DNA from: Nitrospirota bacterium
GTDB lineage: Bacteria; Nitrospirota; Nitrospiria; Nitrospirales; NS-4
Direction: 5' to 3'
Length of the DNA: 23,563 bases
NCBI GenBank assembly: GCA_005877855.1
Contig: VBOF01000020.1
Span: forward strand, 1 to 23,563
Position 1 is the first letter of the stretch, and each line of letters begins with the position of its first letter. Below the pieces are notes generated by a model. That model was given only the letters and a program-made list of their open reading frames with translations. It had not been told where the DNA came from and made no database searches. This document shows, piece after piece, positions 1-7,176 of the stretch. Made by a program: the position numbers and the translations under genes.

Positions 1-198
1 GAACACCTGCTGCACCGGAGGGCTCTGATCCATGAGAAGCAACATGCCCCCTCTGCTGATGTTGATCGAGAGCGCCTCCCCATGGTGAATCGCCATCGCG
101 GCGTCCCCCAGAGACTCACTTATTTCATAGGTCTCAATAAAATCAGATGAAACGGGCTGCTCTTCGGTCAACAGTGTCGTCTCAATCTTCGTTTCCAT
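1..198 (-). CDS. PilZ-domain protein with LuxR-type N-terminal peptide (5' part, runs off the left edge)
   Basis: The first 66 codons are open to the window edge. Translation starts at ATG 198 behind a strong AGAGGAGG ribosome-binding site. Residues 1-23 (METKIETTLLTEEQPVSSDF and on) match the N-terminus of the two LuxR regulators at 15408-16034 and 19215-19841, and the DNA matches as well. From about residue 41 the protein instead matches the PilZ-like protein at 20402: the stretch SINISRGGMLLLMD contains the PilZ [D/N]xSxxG motif (NISRGG). PilZ domains bind cyclic di-GMP; the upstream RxxxR arginine motif is not visible here. The gene looks like a mosaic, perhaps from a deletion that joined the start of a luxR copy to a following pilZ. 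It may be functional or a decaying fusion. The frame and start are clear; the function is inferred. Confidence 0.7.
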   Translation of the reverse strand, partial: METKIETTLLTEEQPVSSDFIETYEISESLGDAAMAIHHGEALSINISRGGMLLLMDQSPPVQQVF

Positions 199-604
199 GG
201 TGCCTCCTCTGAAAGTAAGAAGTCCTAGTATGGAGAGCTAAGGGTAGGCCATATCACTGGGGGAGTCGCCCCCCCCTTTGGTATGGGTAAACCTACATAA
301 TAGGGATTGCGCTTCTCCTCCAGTCCTTTTAGTGTCACCTGCGCTCAGCAAACCCACTGACCTACTAGCAACCTGACGTGGATGCACCAAGTGCGCCTTT
401 AGATTATCAATATTGTCAATAAGTTATAGTTGGAATGCCCCTAATCCGACTCCATGCAGCCTGTGGAAACCGCGCGCAGGATCTTCCGCACGGAGTCCCA
501 GGTAAGGAGAAGATCGCAGTGCACAACGCCAGCCCGGAGATACCAGGTGTGCCAACAACGTCAACAATTGGGGAGGGTGTAGTGAGAACAGTCAGACCGA
601 GGCA
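199..604. promoter_or_regulatory. Duplicated leader/intergenic region, copy A
   Basis: This gap of about 400 bp lies between the divergent PilZ-type gene and the truncated epimerase. From about 259 to 620 it aligns with 20001-20345. The best-conserved part, about 260-336, holds a G/C hairpin (GGGGG 259-263, CCCCC 269-273), then a TATGGGT...ACCTACATA inverted repeat, then TAATAGG and a CTTCTCCTCC block. The right half contains a possible small ORF (435-650), described separately. Both copies precede polysaccharide-related genes, so a shared promoter/operator is likely. I could not assign -35 and -10 boxes with confidence. Confidence 0.6.
281..304. promoter_or_regulatory. NarL/LuxR-type operator candidate, copy A
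   Basis: ATGGGTA at 283-289 is the exact reverse complement of TACCCAT, a perfect fit to the NarL heptamer consensus TACYYMT. It is followed by ACCTACATA, giving an imperfect inverted repeat around AA. The same element occurs at 20023-20047. The regulators encoded at 15408, 16643 and 19215 all carry NarL-type helix-turn-helix domains. That one of them binds here is an inference. Confidence 0.45.
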
Positions 605-650
605 GTGTTACCGGGCAGGTGTTGTGACAGACTTAAGATTTTTAGAGTAA
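435..650 (+). other. Possible small ORF in leader copy A (probably damaged)
   Basis: This 71-codon frame begins at ATG 435 with no good ribosome-binding site and runs into the 5' end of the truncated epimerase. Its residues 10-41 align with residues 38-69 of the frame 20082-20366 in the other leader copy (CGNxAQxLPHxVPGxExIAVH). The homologous upstream part is interrupted here: a frame from ATG 382 stops at TAG 400-402, where copy B reads TTG. If the family is real, this copy is probably broken or has a new start. No known domain was recognised. Confidence 0.25.
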
Positions 651-1573
651 ATACAAATAGTTCGATAGCACAGCTTACATGCGTGTCTAAGAGGCGCGTT
701 AATGCGGTGCAGTCCGTCATTCGCGATGCGGATGTGGTGTTTCATCTGGCCGCACAGGTCGCCGTCACCTCGTCTGTTGAGGATCCCCATTCTGATTTTG
801 AGGTGAACGCACTCGGGACCTTGAACGTCCTTGAGGCAGCCCGGCTAAGCGGTCGGCAGCCCATTGTCGTCTTTACGTCGACCAACAAGGTTTACGGTGG
901 CATGGAAGATACCATGGTGGTCGATCGCAACGCCCACTACGAATACCGCGACTTTCCAAATGGGATCCCCGAGTCGCAGCCGCTCGACTTCCACTCTCCT
1001 TATGGATGCTCAAAAGGCGCGGGGGACCAATACGTCCGTGACTATGCGCGCATCTACGGCCTTCCAACCGTCGTTTTCCGCATGAGTTGCATTTATGGGC
1101 CCAGGCAGTTTGGAACCGAGGACCAAGGCTGGTTGGCGCACTTTATGATCGCGCTTGTCACCGGGCGCCCGATCATGATCTATGGGGACGGGAAGCAAGT
1201 CCGGGATGTCCTCTTCATCGACGATCTGGTGTGTGCTTTTCGACTGGCGGTTGAGAGAATTGAGACCACGAGAGGTCAGGTCTACAACATTGGGGGGGGC
1301 CCATCGAACACACTGTCCGTCTGGGTTGAGTATGGAGAGATGCTGGCGCGGCTGGCGGGTCGCAGGGTCAGTGTTCTGTTTAGCGGATGGCGTCCTGGGG
1401 ACCAGCGCTGCTATGTGAGCGACATTCGGAAAGCATATTCCGACCTGGAGTGGCGGCCGGAAGTTGACAAGGAGGAAGGCGTGCGGCGCCTTTGGAAGTG
1501 GGTGTCATCGAACCAGGACATGCTGCGGCGACTGGTAGACAACGGCGTCCCACATTCCGTTGTGGCGGAGTGA
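605..1573 (+). pseudogene. N-terminally truncated NAD-dependent sugar epimerase (CDP-paratose/tyvelose 2-epimerase-like)
   Basis: The frame is open for 322 codons, but recognisable epimerase sequence begins only near residue 32 (about nt 695), with AVQSVIRDADVVFHLAAQVA. The family normally starts with a GxxGxxG Rossmann motif about 55-60 residues earlier. That segment is absent and is replaced by the end of the duplicated leader. The rest of the SDR fold is intact: STNKVYG, the catalytic YGCSKG (YxxxK), RMSCIYGPRQFGTEDQGW, IYGDGKQVRDVLFIDD and NIGGG. The STNKVYG and FGTEDQGW stretches are typical of CDP-paratose 2-epimerase-like proteins. ATG 605 has no convincing ribosome-binding site, and GTG 683 is no better. 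Without the dinucleotide-binding loop it should be inactive. The absence of stops or frameshifts downstream points to a recent truncation. It ends 5 nt before the next epimerase. Confidence 0.7.
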
Positions 1574-1578
1574 TTTGC

Positions 1579-2541
1579 ATGAACATTCTGGTCACAGGGG
1601 GCGCCGGCTTCATTGGCTCTCATCTGGCCGACGGCCTGATCCGTGAGGGCCACCGGGTCGTGATCGTGGACAATGAAACCACGGGCCGGAGCCCCAACGT
1701 CCCCGTGGAAGCCGTCTACATCAAGGGTGACGTGACTCGGTTCGCGGATCTCGAACTCGCGTTTGCTCAAGGGCTGGACGCGGTCTGCCATATTGCCGGT
1801 CAGGTGTCGCTCATCAGTTCCTTCACGAACCCGTTGGTCGACCTTCGGGTCAATGTCGAGGGCACCGTGAACGTCCTTCAGCTCTGCCTGAAGTACCGCG
1901 TTCCGCGGCTTCTCTATGCCAGTTCGATGACAGTCTATGGTACCAGTGAACAGCTGCCGACTCCGGAGAGCGCACTCTGCGCGCCCATCTCATACTACGG
2001 CATCACCAAGTACGCTTCCGAGCGCTACGTGCACGCCACCGCCCAGCGTGTCGACCTGGATTTCGCATTCCATGTGACCTCCTTCCGGATGTACAACGTG
2101 TACGGGCCGCGGCAGGCGTTGGACAACCCATATCAGGGGGTCCTCGGAATCTTCCTGGGAAACCTGTTGCGGGATGAGCCTGTCACCATTTTTGGCGACG
2201 GGCATCAATCGCGCGATTTCATCTATATCGATGATGTCGTGGAAGCATGGGTTTCTGCCCTGGCGAATCCAGAAACCTACGGAGGTGTGTTCAATCTTGG
2301 GAGCGGTCACCGTCTCACCATCAACCAACTCGCCGATCACGCCCTCGCGGCGTTCGATCGGACTCGCATTGACGGAAGGGTCGTGTATGCGCCAGGCCGC
2401 CCCGGCGAGCAGCGCCACGTGGAGGCCGACGTCACCCTGGCGCGCAAAGTCCTAGGGTGGCAGCCGAGAATGCCGTTCAACGTGGGGCTGGCAGAGACTG
2501 TACGGTGGGCCACCGCGATTCTGCCGAGGCCTGCGGCGTGA
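1579..2541 (+). CDS. NAD-dependent nucleotide-sugar epimerase/dehydratase (GalE-like SDR)
   Basis: This is a complete extended-SDR protein of 320 residues. It has the NAD-binding VTGGAGFIGSH at residues 5-15, HIAGQVS near 63-69, and the catalytic YYGITKYASE (YxxxK). Further on are FRMYNVYGPRQ, IFGDGHQSRDFIYIDDVV and FNLGSGH. These are the hallmarks of UDP-hexose/UDP-HexNAc 4-epimerases, which supply activated sugars in the cytoplasm; the exact substrate cannot be read. ATG 1579 was chosen because the Rossmann motif begins at residue 5 and GGAG lies upstream at 1567-1570; a longer in-frame extension from 1492 would run inside the previous gene. It follows the truncated epimerase by 5 nt. About 175 bp with no recognisable gene separates it from the glycosyltransferase array. 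Confidence 0.88.
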   Translation: MNILVTGGAGFIGSHLADGLIREGHRVVIVDNETTGRSPNVPVEAVYIKGDVTRFADLELAFAQGLDAVCHIAGQVSLISSFTNPLVDLRVNVEGTVNVLQLCLKYRVPRLLYASSMTVYGTSEQLPTPESALCAPISYYGITKYASERYVHATAQRVDLDFAFHVTSFRMYNVYGPRQALDNPYQGVLGIFLGNLLRDEPVTIFGDGHQSRDFIYIDDVVEAWVSALANPETYGGVFNLGSGHRLTINQLADHALAAFDRTRIDGRVVYAPGRPGEQRHVEADVTLARKVLGWQPRMPFNVGLAETVRWATAILPRPAA

Positions 2542-2716
2542 CCAGCCGCAGAAGTCACGGTAATGGATCGGCACTCTTCGCAATCATTCCCGTGACCAAG
2601 CGCTTGCGATGGCTCGCTCTCTTCTTCGCAGAGCGGCGTCCACAGGACACTCGCTCAAAACGCAACAGCAATGTCCAAATGAACTATTCAGCTCCATCAG
2701 GGGGCGGAGGTCTGGA

Positions 2717-3811
2717 ATGAAGCTGCTGATTGTCTCAAAGCTGGATCGCTATGCACGTGCCGTTACCACGATCTCGAAGTACGTCCAGGTAGGGAAGGCG
2801 CTCGGCCACGAGGTTGCGGTCTTTGGCGAACAACTCTCGAATGTGCCCTCGGTGCCCTACTCGCTGGATGTGAGCAAGTTTGACTTCGCCATCTTCGTCG
2901 TATACGAAACGTCGGACTTTCCTGATTTGCCATACCTCGCCCGATTACTTGACGGCATGCCCAAAGAGCGGCGCGTCATCATCGACTGCTGCGGACGCTA
3001 CAACGAGACGATCCGGATCGAGCACGATTTCAACCACCTGGAGAAGATGGACGGCCACCAGGGTTGGGAATGGATTGAGGGACTCCAGGCAGTGTCAGAC
3101 AGGATATTGCAGCCGACGCTGAGTCCGTTGCGGACGGACGTGCGTCCCTTCCTGTTCCACGCCTACGATCCGGAGGTGGCCTTGCGTCCCGACAGCACGC
3201 CACATCAGGCGACGCAAACCAGGCCGGGCAACGGGCATGGAGGTAAGCCCTACGGCCTGATCTACGTGGGCAACAACTGGCAACGTTGGACTCAAATGCG
3301 GCGCTTACTTGAAGCGATCGAGCCGTTGAAGAACGATCTGGGCCCCATCTGTCTAGCGGGATGGGACTGGGAGAAGCGGCCGGATTGGGCTATACAGCTT
3401 GGTGTGCGCGGCGCGGATGTCGATCCCGCTCTGCTGGATCGGCTGGGTGTGGAGAGGAGGAACGCGATCCCGTTCGATGAGGTCATCGAGTTCGTCGGGC
3501 AGGCGCGCTTCACCCCCGTCTTCCACCGGCCGCTGTTCAACCGCCTGGGGCTCGTGACGAACCGCACGTTCGAGATGTTCTGCTCCCAAGCTATCCCTCT
3601 CCTCATGCTACCCGAGGATATGGTCGAAGCGATCTACGGCGCAGACGCCCGTCCACTGACGCCTGGCGACGACGTGGCGGCGTGCCTTAAGGACATGATG
3701 CGCCGCCCCGACACGTACTGGGAGGCGGTTTTAAAGACCCGAGGCCACCTGTCTGTGCATCACTCGTACGAGAAACGCTTCAGGGAACTGCTAGCGATCC
3801 TGGAGCGCTAA
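2717..3811 (+). CDS. GT-B-like glycosyltransferase paralog 1 of 4
   Basis: This 364-residue protein is the first of four tandem paralogs. ATG 2717 sits 6 nt after GGCGGAGG. The N-terminal half has KALGHEVAVFG, FAIFVVYE and a conserved ERRVIIDCCGRYNE block. The middle has SDRILQPTLSPLR, FHAYDP and YVGNNWQRW. The C-terminus (FEMFCSQAIPLLMLPEDMVEAIYG, given here as FEMF...IYG, then a helical HLSVHHSYEKRF) resembles the glycosyltransferase group-1 domain of CgeB-like proteins (PF13524 type), where a nucleotide sugar is usually bound. Paralogs 2-4 read D-x-DG-x-YN where this one has DCCGRYN. It also carries an extra loop near residues 158-176 and is the most divergent of the set. No signal peptide or membrane segment is seen, so a cytoplasmic role in glycan assembly is likely. 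The activity is an inference. Confidence 0.72.
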   Translation: MKLLIVSKLDRYARAVTTISKYVQVGKALGHEVAVFGEQLSNVPSVPYSLDVSKFDFAIFVVYETSDFPDLPYLARLLDGMPKERRVIIDCCGRYNETIRIEHDFNHLEKMDGHQGWEWIEGLQAVSDRILQPTLSPLRTDVRPFLFHAYDPEVALRPDSTPHQATQTRPGNGHGGKPYGLIYVGNNWQRWTQMRRLLEAIEPLKNDLGPICLAGWDWEKRPDWAIQLGVRGADVDPALLDRLGVERRNAIPFDEVIEFVGQARFTPVFHRPLFNRLGLVTNRTFEMFCSQAIPLLMLPEDMVEAIYGADARPLTPGDDVAACLKDMMRRPDTYWEAVLKTRGHLSVHHSYEKRFRELLAILER

Positions 3812-3853
3812 GGTGCCAGTGACCGCAAGCAGAACGCGCCAAAGGGTGGCGCT

Positions 3854-4909
3854 ATGAAGATCCTGTTCGTCATGGACAAGCGGGTGAATGCAGGCAGTAT
3901 TCAGGCCGTCGCCAACTACATGCGCGCCGGCGACGAATTTGGCCATTCGATTGCACTCTACGGACGCCAGGATCCGAACTTTCCCCGCCTCCGATTCTCA
4001 ACAGAGGCCAGCGCCTTCGACTACGTGGTGTTTATTATCGAGTCGAGGCTCCAGTGGATGAGCGGGCTGCGACTGCCCCGAATCCTGTCCAGGGTGCCGC
4101 GCGGCCGCCGGGCCATCCTCGACGCCGACGGCATGTACAACCCCACCATCGCCGTCGAAGGCTACGATAGGAACCACGCGAACGAACGCGAACGATTGGT
4201 GTGGCTGACTACTTTCGATTATCTGGCGGACAAGATCCTTCAGCCCACGCCCGTGCCGTGTCAGCCAGGGGTAAGCGCCCTGGCGTTCTACGGCTACGAT
4301 CCTGCCTCGCAGATCAGAGCCGACGCCGCGCCATCCAAGCGCTTCGACATTGTGCACGTAGGGCATAACTGGTGGCGCTGGCGGGAGGTGAGCAACTCCT
4401 TGCTGCCGGCCATCGAGCGGATCCGCGATCGCTTGGACGGCATTTGCTTCGTGGGAGCGTGGTGGGATGGAGTGCCGCCATGGGCACGCGCGCTCGATCT
4501 CGAGGCCGCTTTTTGTGTGGAAGCGGAACGGTTCCGGCGGGTGCGCATCGAAGTGAGGCCACCCGTACCCTATTCGCAGGTTATCCCGACTATGAGTGAG
4601 GGCCGTGTGAACCTCATGACACAACGTCCGCTATTCCGCCATCTCAGATTCCTGACGTCCAAGTACTTCGAGATTTTCTGTGCCAATACCATCCCACTGG
4701 TCATGCTCGACCCGGATCATGCGGAGTCCGTTTACGGCCCGGCGGGACGCGAACTAGCGCTGCACGACGGGATCGGCGACAAGTTGCTCGACGTGCTCAG
4801 CCGGCCGCACAAATATAGGGAAATCGTAGAACAAGTTCGTCGCCATCTAGTCCAGCACCATTCCTACCAGCGCCGCCTGCAAGAGCTCGTGGCCGCGCTC
4901 GAAGCCTGA
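3854..4909 (+). CDS. GT-B-like glycosyltransferase paralog 2 of 4
   Basis: This 351-residue protein starts at ATG 3854 behind AAGGGTGG, 42 nt after paralog 1. It shows the same order of signatures: FGHSIALYG, DYVVFIIE, RRAILDADGMYNP (the D-x-DG-x-YN block), ADKILQPTPVPC, FYGYDP, HVGHNWWRW, then FEIFCANTIPLVMLDP followed by ESVYG. The C-terminal helix ending HHSYQRRLQELVAALE is the family's usual tail. It is likely a cytoplasmic glycosyltransferase in the same glycan pathway. It is roughly as distant from paralog 1 as from paralogs 3 and 4, so this copy is old. Sugar donor and acceptor are unknown. Confidence 0.72.
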   Translation: MKILFVMDKRVNAGSIQAVANYMRAGDEFGHSIALYGRQDPNFPRLRFSTEASAFDYVVFIIESRLQWMSGLRLPRILSRVPRGRRAILDADGMYNPTIAVEGYDRNHANERERLVWLTTFDYLADKILQPTPVPCQPGVSALAFYGYDPASQIRADAAPSKRFDIVHVGHNWWRWREVSNSLLPAIERIRDRLDGICFVGAWWDGVPPWARALDLEAAFCVEAERFRRVRIEVRPPVPYSQVIPTMSEGRVNLMTQRPLFRHLRFLTSKYFEIFCANTIPLVMLDPDHAESVYGPAGRELALHDGIGDKLLDVLSRPHKYREIVEQVRRHLVQHHSYQRRLQELVAALEA

Positions 4910-4946
4910 GCCCGATCCAAGCGGTCGTCAGGGAGGATCGCGAAGT

Positions 4947-5999
4947 ATGAGGTTGATGTTCATTTACTGGCCCTTTGAGGACCAGGGCAGCGGCTTGGTC
5001 ATCCAGGGCTACAGCGCGGCCGCCGAGGCGCTTGGTCACCAGGTGGTGGTATATGGCCGGGAGAACCCGAAAATACCCTTGGATTACTCCTTGGATATCG
5101 AATCGGCCGACGCGGTCATCTTTATCTTCGAGTGGACGACGGACCTGTGGCGGGCCGACCACCTCGACCTCGCGCGGCTGGTGGGCAAGGTGCCGAGGGA
5201 GCGGCGCGTGATCCTCGATGGCGATGGCAACTACAACGATGTCATCAGCGTCTTGGGTGACTACAACCACCGAGACGCGGCGGCGAGCCGGCGATGGATT
5301 GATGTGTGTGACAGCCTGTCTGACAAGATCTGCCAACCCACCTTGCACCCCTTGCGGGAGAACGTGCGTACGTTCTTGTTTTACGCCTACAACCCGGCGT
5401 GGGAGGTGCCCCTGGACTTCAGTGACAAAGAGTACAATATGATCTACCTCGGGAACAGCAAGTTCCGCTGGCGTCCCATGCAGCGGGTGCTGCAGGCCCT
5501 CGAGCCGATCCGTGAGCAGGTGGGTCGGATCGCCCTGGTCGGCCACGGTTGGGATTCGCTCCCGCCATGGGCTGCCTACATGCGGATGGAGGACGCCTAC
5601 TATACTGACGTATCTTACCTAAGAAAGCTGGACATCGAAGTCCTGCCTCCGGTCCCCTTCAACCAGGTCATTGGATGGATGAGCAAGGCGATCTTCAACC
5701 CGGTGCTTAGCCGGCCGACGTTTAGGCATCTGCGGCTGGTGACTCCCCGCTTTTTTGAGACGCCGGCCGCAAACACGATTCCCCTGTTCGGGTTAGAAGA
5801 GGCGTATGTGCAGGAGATCTATGGGGAGTGTGCCCTCGAACTTGTGTTGATGGGCGACCACGCGCAGGAAAAGATCCTCGATGTGGTGCGCTGGCCCGAA
5901 CATTATGCGGACATCGTGATGGGTATCAGACAGCAGCTGGCCGAGAAGCACTCGCACGTTGCACGGCTACGGGAGCTGATCGAGATCGTGAAGAGTTGA
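4947..5999 (+). CDS. GT-B-like glycosyltransferase paralog 3 of 4
   Basis: This 350-residue protein starts at ATG 4947 with GGGAGG about 10 nt upstream and lies 37 nt after paralog 2. Signatures in order are ALGHQVVVYG, AVIFIFEWTTD, VPRERRVILDGDGNYND, SDKICQPTLHPLRENVR, YLGNSKFRWRPMQRVLQALE, and the C-terminal FFETPAANTIPLFGLEEAYV. The usual N-x-W-x-R-W motif reads NSKFRW here, so the first Trp of that motif is replaced by Lys. It is clearly the closest relative of paralog 4, with nearly identical stretches in both protein and DNA. A cytoplasmic glycosyltransferase role is inferred from the PF13524-like C-terminus. Confidence 0.72.
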   Translation: MRLMFIYWPFEDQGSGLVIQGYSAAAEALGHQVVVYGRENPKIPLDYSLDIESADAVIFIFEWTTDLWRADHLDLARLVGKVPRERRVILDGDGNYNDVISVLGDYNHRDAAASRRWIDVCDSLSDKICQPTLHPLRENVRTFLFYAYNPAWEVPLDFSDKEYNMIYLGNSKFRWRPMQRVLQALEPIREQVGRIALVGHGWDSLPPWAAYMRMEDAYYTDVSYLRKLDIEVLPPVPFNQVIGWMSKAIFNPVLSRPTFRHLRLVTPRFFETPAANTIPLFGLEEAYVQEIYGECALELVLMGDHAQEKILDVVRWPEHYADIVMGIRQQLAEKHSHVARLRELIEIVKS

Positions 6000-6100
6000 G
6001 AACTGATGATTGGCAAGATGAACGTGCCCTGTACACGCATAAGCTGGGATCGACCACGAAGGATTAGGCCAGTAATCAACGTGAGGAGGCCCCCTCTTTT

Positions 6101-7153
6101 ATGCGTCTGATATTCGTCCACTACGTGTACGAAGATCGTGGAAGCGCTCAGGATCTCCACAACTACGCTGAGATTGCTAAGGCGCTGGGCCATGAAGTCG
6201 TGGTGTATGGTCCTCCGGACGGGAAATCGTCGTTCCGATATTCGCTCGACATCAGGTCGGACGATGCAGTTATCTTCATTTTTGAATGGACGACGGAGAT
6301 CCAGCGAGGCGACCACCTCGATTTCGTGCGCCTGGTTGGGAAGGTGCCCCGGGAGCGACGAGTGATTATCGACTGTGACGGCAAATACAACGAGGCGATC
6401 AGTGTTATTGGCGACTATAATCACCCGGACAGTGCGGCGAGCCGACGATGGACCGACGTCTGCGACAGTCTTTCTGACAAGGTCTACCAACCTACGCTCC
6501 ACCCGCTGCGGCCGAACGTGCGCCCCTTCTTCTTCCACGCTTACAACCCGGCGTGGGAGGTGCCGTTGGACTTCAGTGCCAAGGAGTATGGGATGTACTA
6601 TGTGGGCAATAATTGGTTCCGCTGGCGGCCCATGCAGCGGGTGCTGCAGGCCCTCGAGCCGATCCGTGAGCAAGTCGGCCGCATCGGCATGGTCGGCCAC
6701 GGCTGGGATTCGCCTCCGCCCTGGACCAATCCGACCCTAATCGAAGACGCCTATCGCTCGGACCCGGGCTACCTGAGAAGGCTTAACATCGAGATCAGTC
6801 CTCCTATCCACTTCGACCAGGTGATCGGCTGCATGGGGAAGGGCACCTTCGCGCCGGTGATCTACCGCCCGCTGTTCAACCATCTACGCTTTGTGACCTG
6901 CCGCACATTTGAGACGCCGGCGGCCAATACAATCCCCTTGTTCGGGCTGGACGAGGCGTACGTGGAGGAGGTCTATGGCGAGCGAGCTCTCGAACTCATG
7001 CTAGGAGGAGAAAGGCCACATGAGAAGATCCTAGACATTTTGAGCCGACCTGAACATTATGGAGAAATCGTCATGGAGATCCGACGACATTTGGCCGAGA
7101 GGCACTCGTACGCCATGCGAGTTCAAGAGTTGATTGACATCGTAGAAAGTTGA
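6101..7153 (+). CDS. GT-B-like glycosyltransferase paralog 4 of 4
   Basis: This 350-residue protein starts at ATG 6101; GAGGAGG at 6083-6089 is the ribosome-binding site, with spacing of 11. It carries ALGHEVVVYG, AVIFIFEWTTE, VPRERRVIIDCDGKYNE, SDKVYQPTLHPLRPNVR, YYVGNNWFRWRPMQRVLQ and FETPAANTIPLFGLDEAYV. It is the sister of paralog 3 and shares a 57-nt stretch with only one mismatch (6616-6672 against 5462-5518). The 101-nt gap before it holds no gene. Its stop codon overlaps a possible TTG start of the hydrolase that follows, so translation may be coupled. The function is inferred as for its paralogs. Confidence 0.72.
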   Translation: MRLIFVHYVYEDRGSAQDLHNYAEIAKALGHEVVVYGPPDGKSSFRYSLDIRSDDAVIFIFEWTTEIQRGDHLDFVRLVGKVPRERRVIIDCDGKYNEAISVIGDYNHPDSAASRRWTDVCDSLSDKVYQPTLHPLRPNVRPFFFHAYNPAWEVPLDFSAKEYGMYYVGNNWFRWRPMQRVLQALEPIREQVGRIGMVGHGWDSPPPWTNPTLIEDAYRSDPGYLRRLNIEISPPIHFDQVIGCMGKGTFAPVIYRPLFNHLRFVTCRTFETPAANTIPLFGLDEAYVEEVYGERALELMLGGERPHEKILDILSRPEHYGEIVMEIRRHLAERHSYAMRVQELIDIVES

Positions 7154-7176
7154 GAAATACGGAGATAAGCGCTGAG

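Noticed and set aside
4797..5546. Minus-strand frames opposite GT paralogs (also 5903-6700 and 3998-4624)
   Set aside because: They resemble each other only because the plus-strand genes are paralogs; no independent coding evidence was seen.
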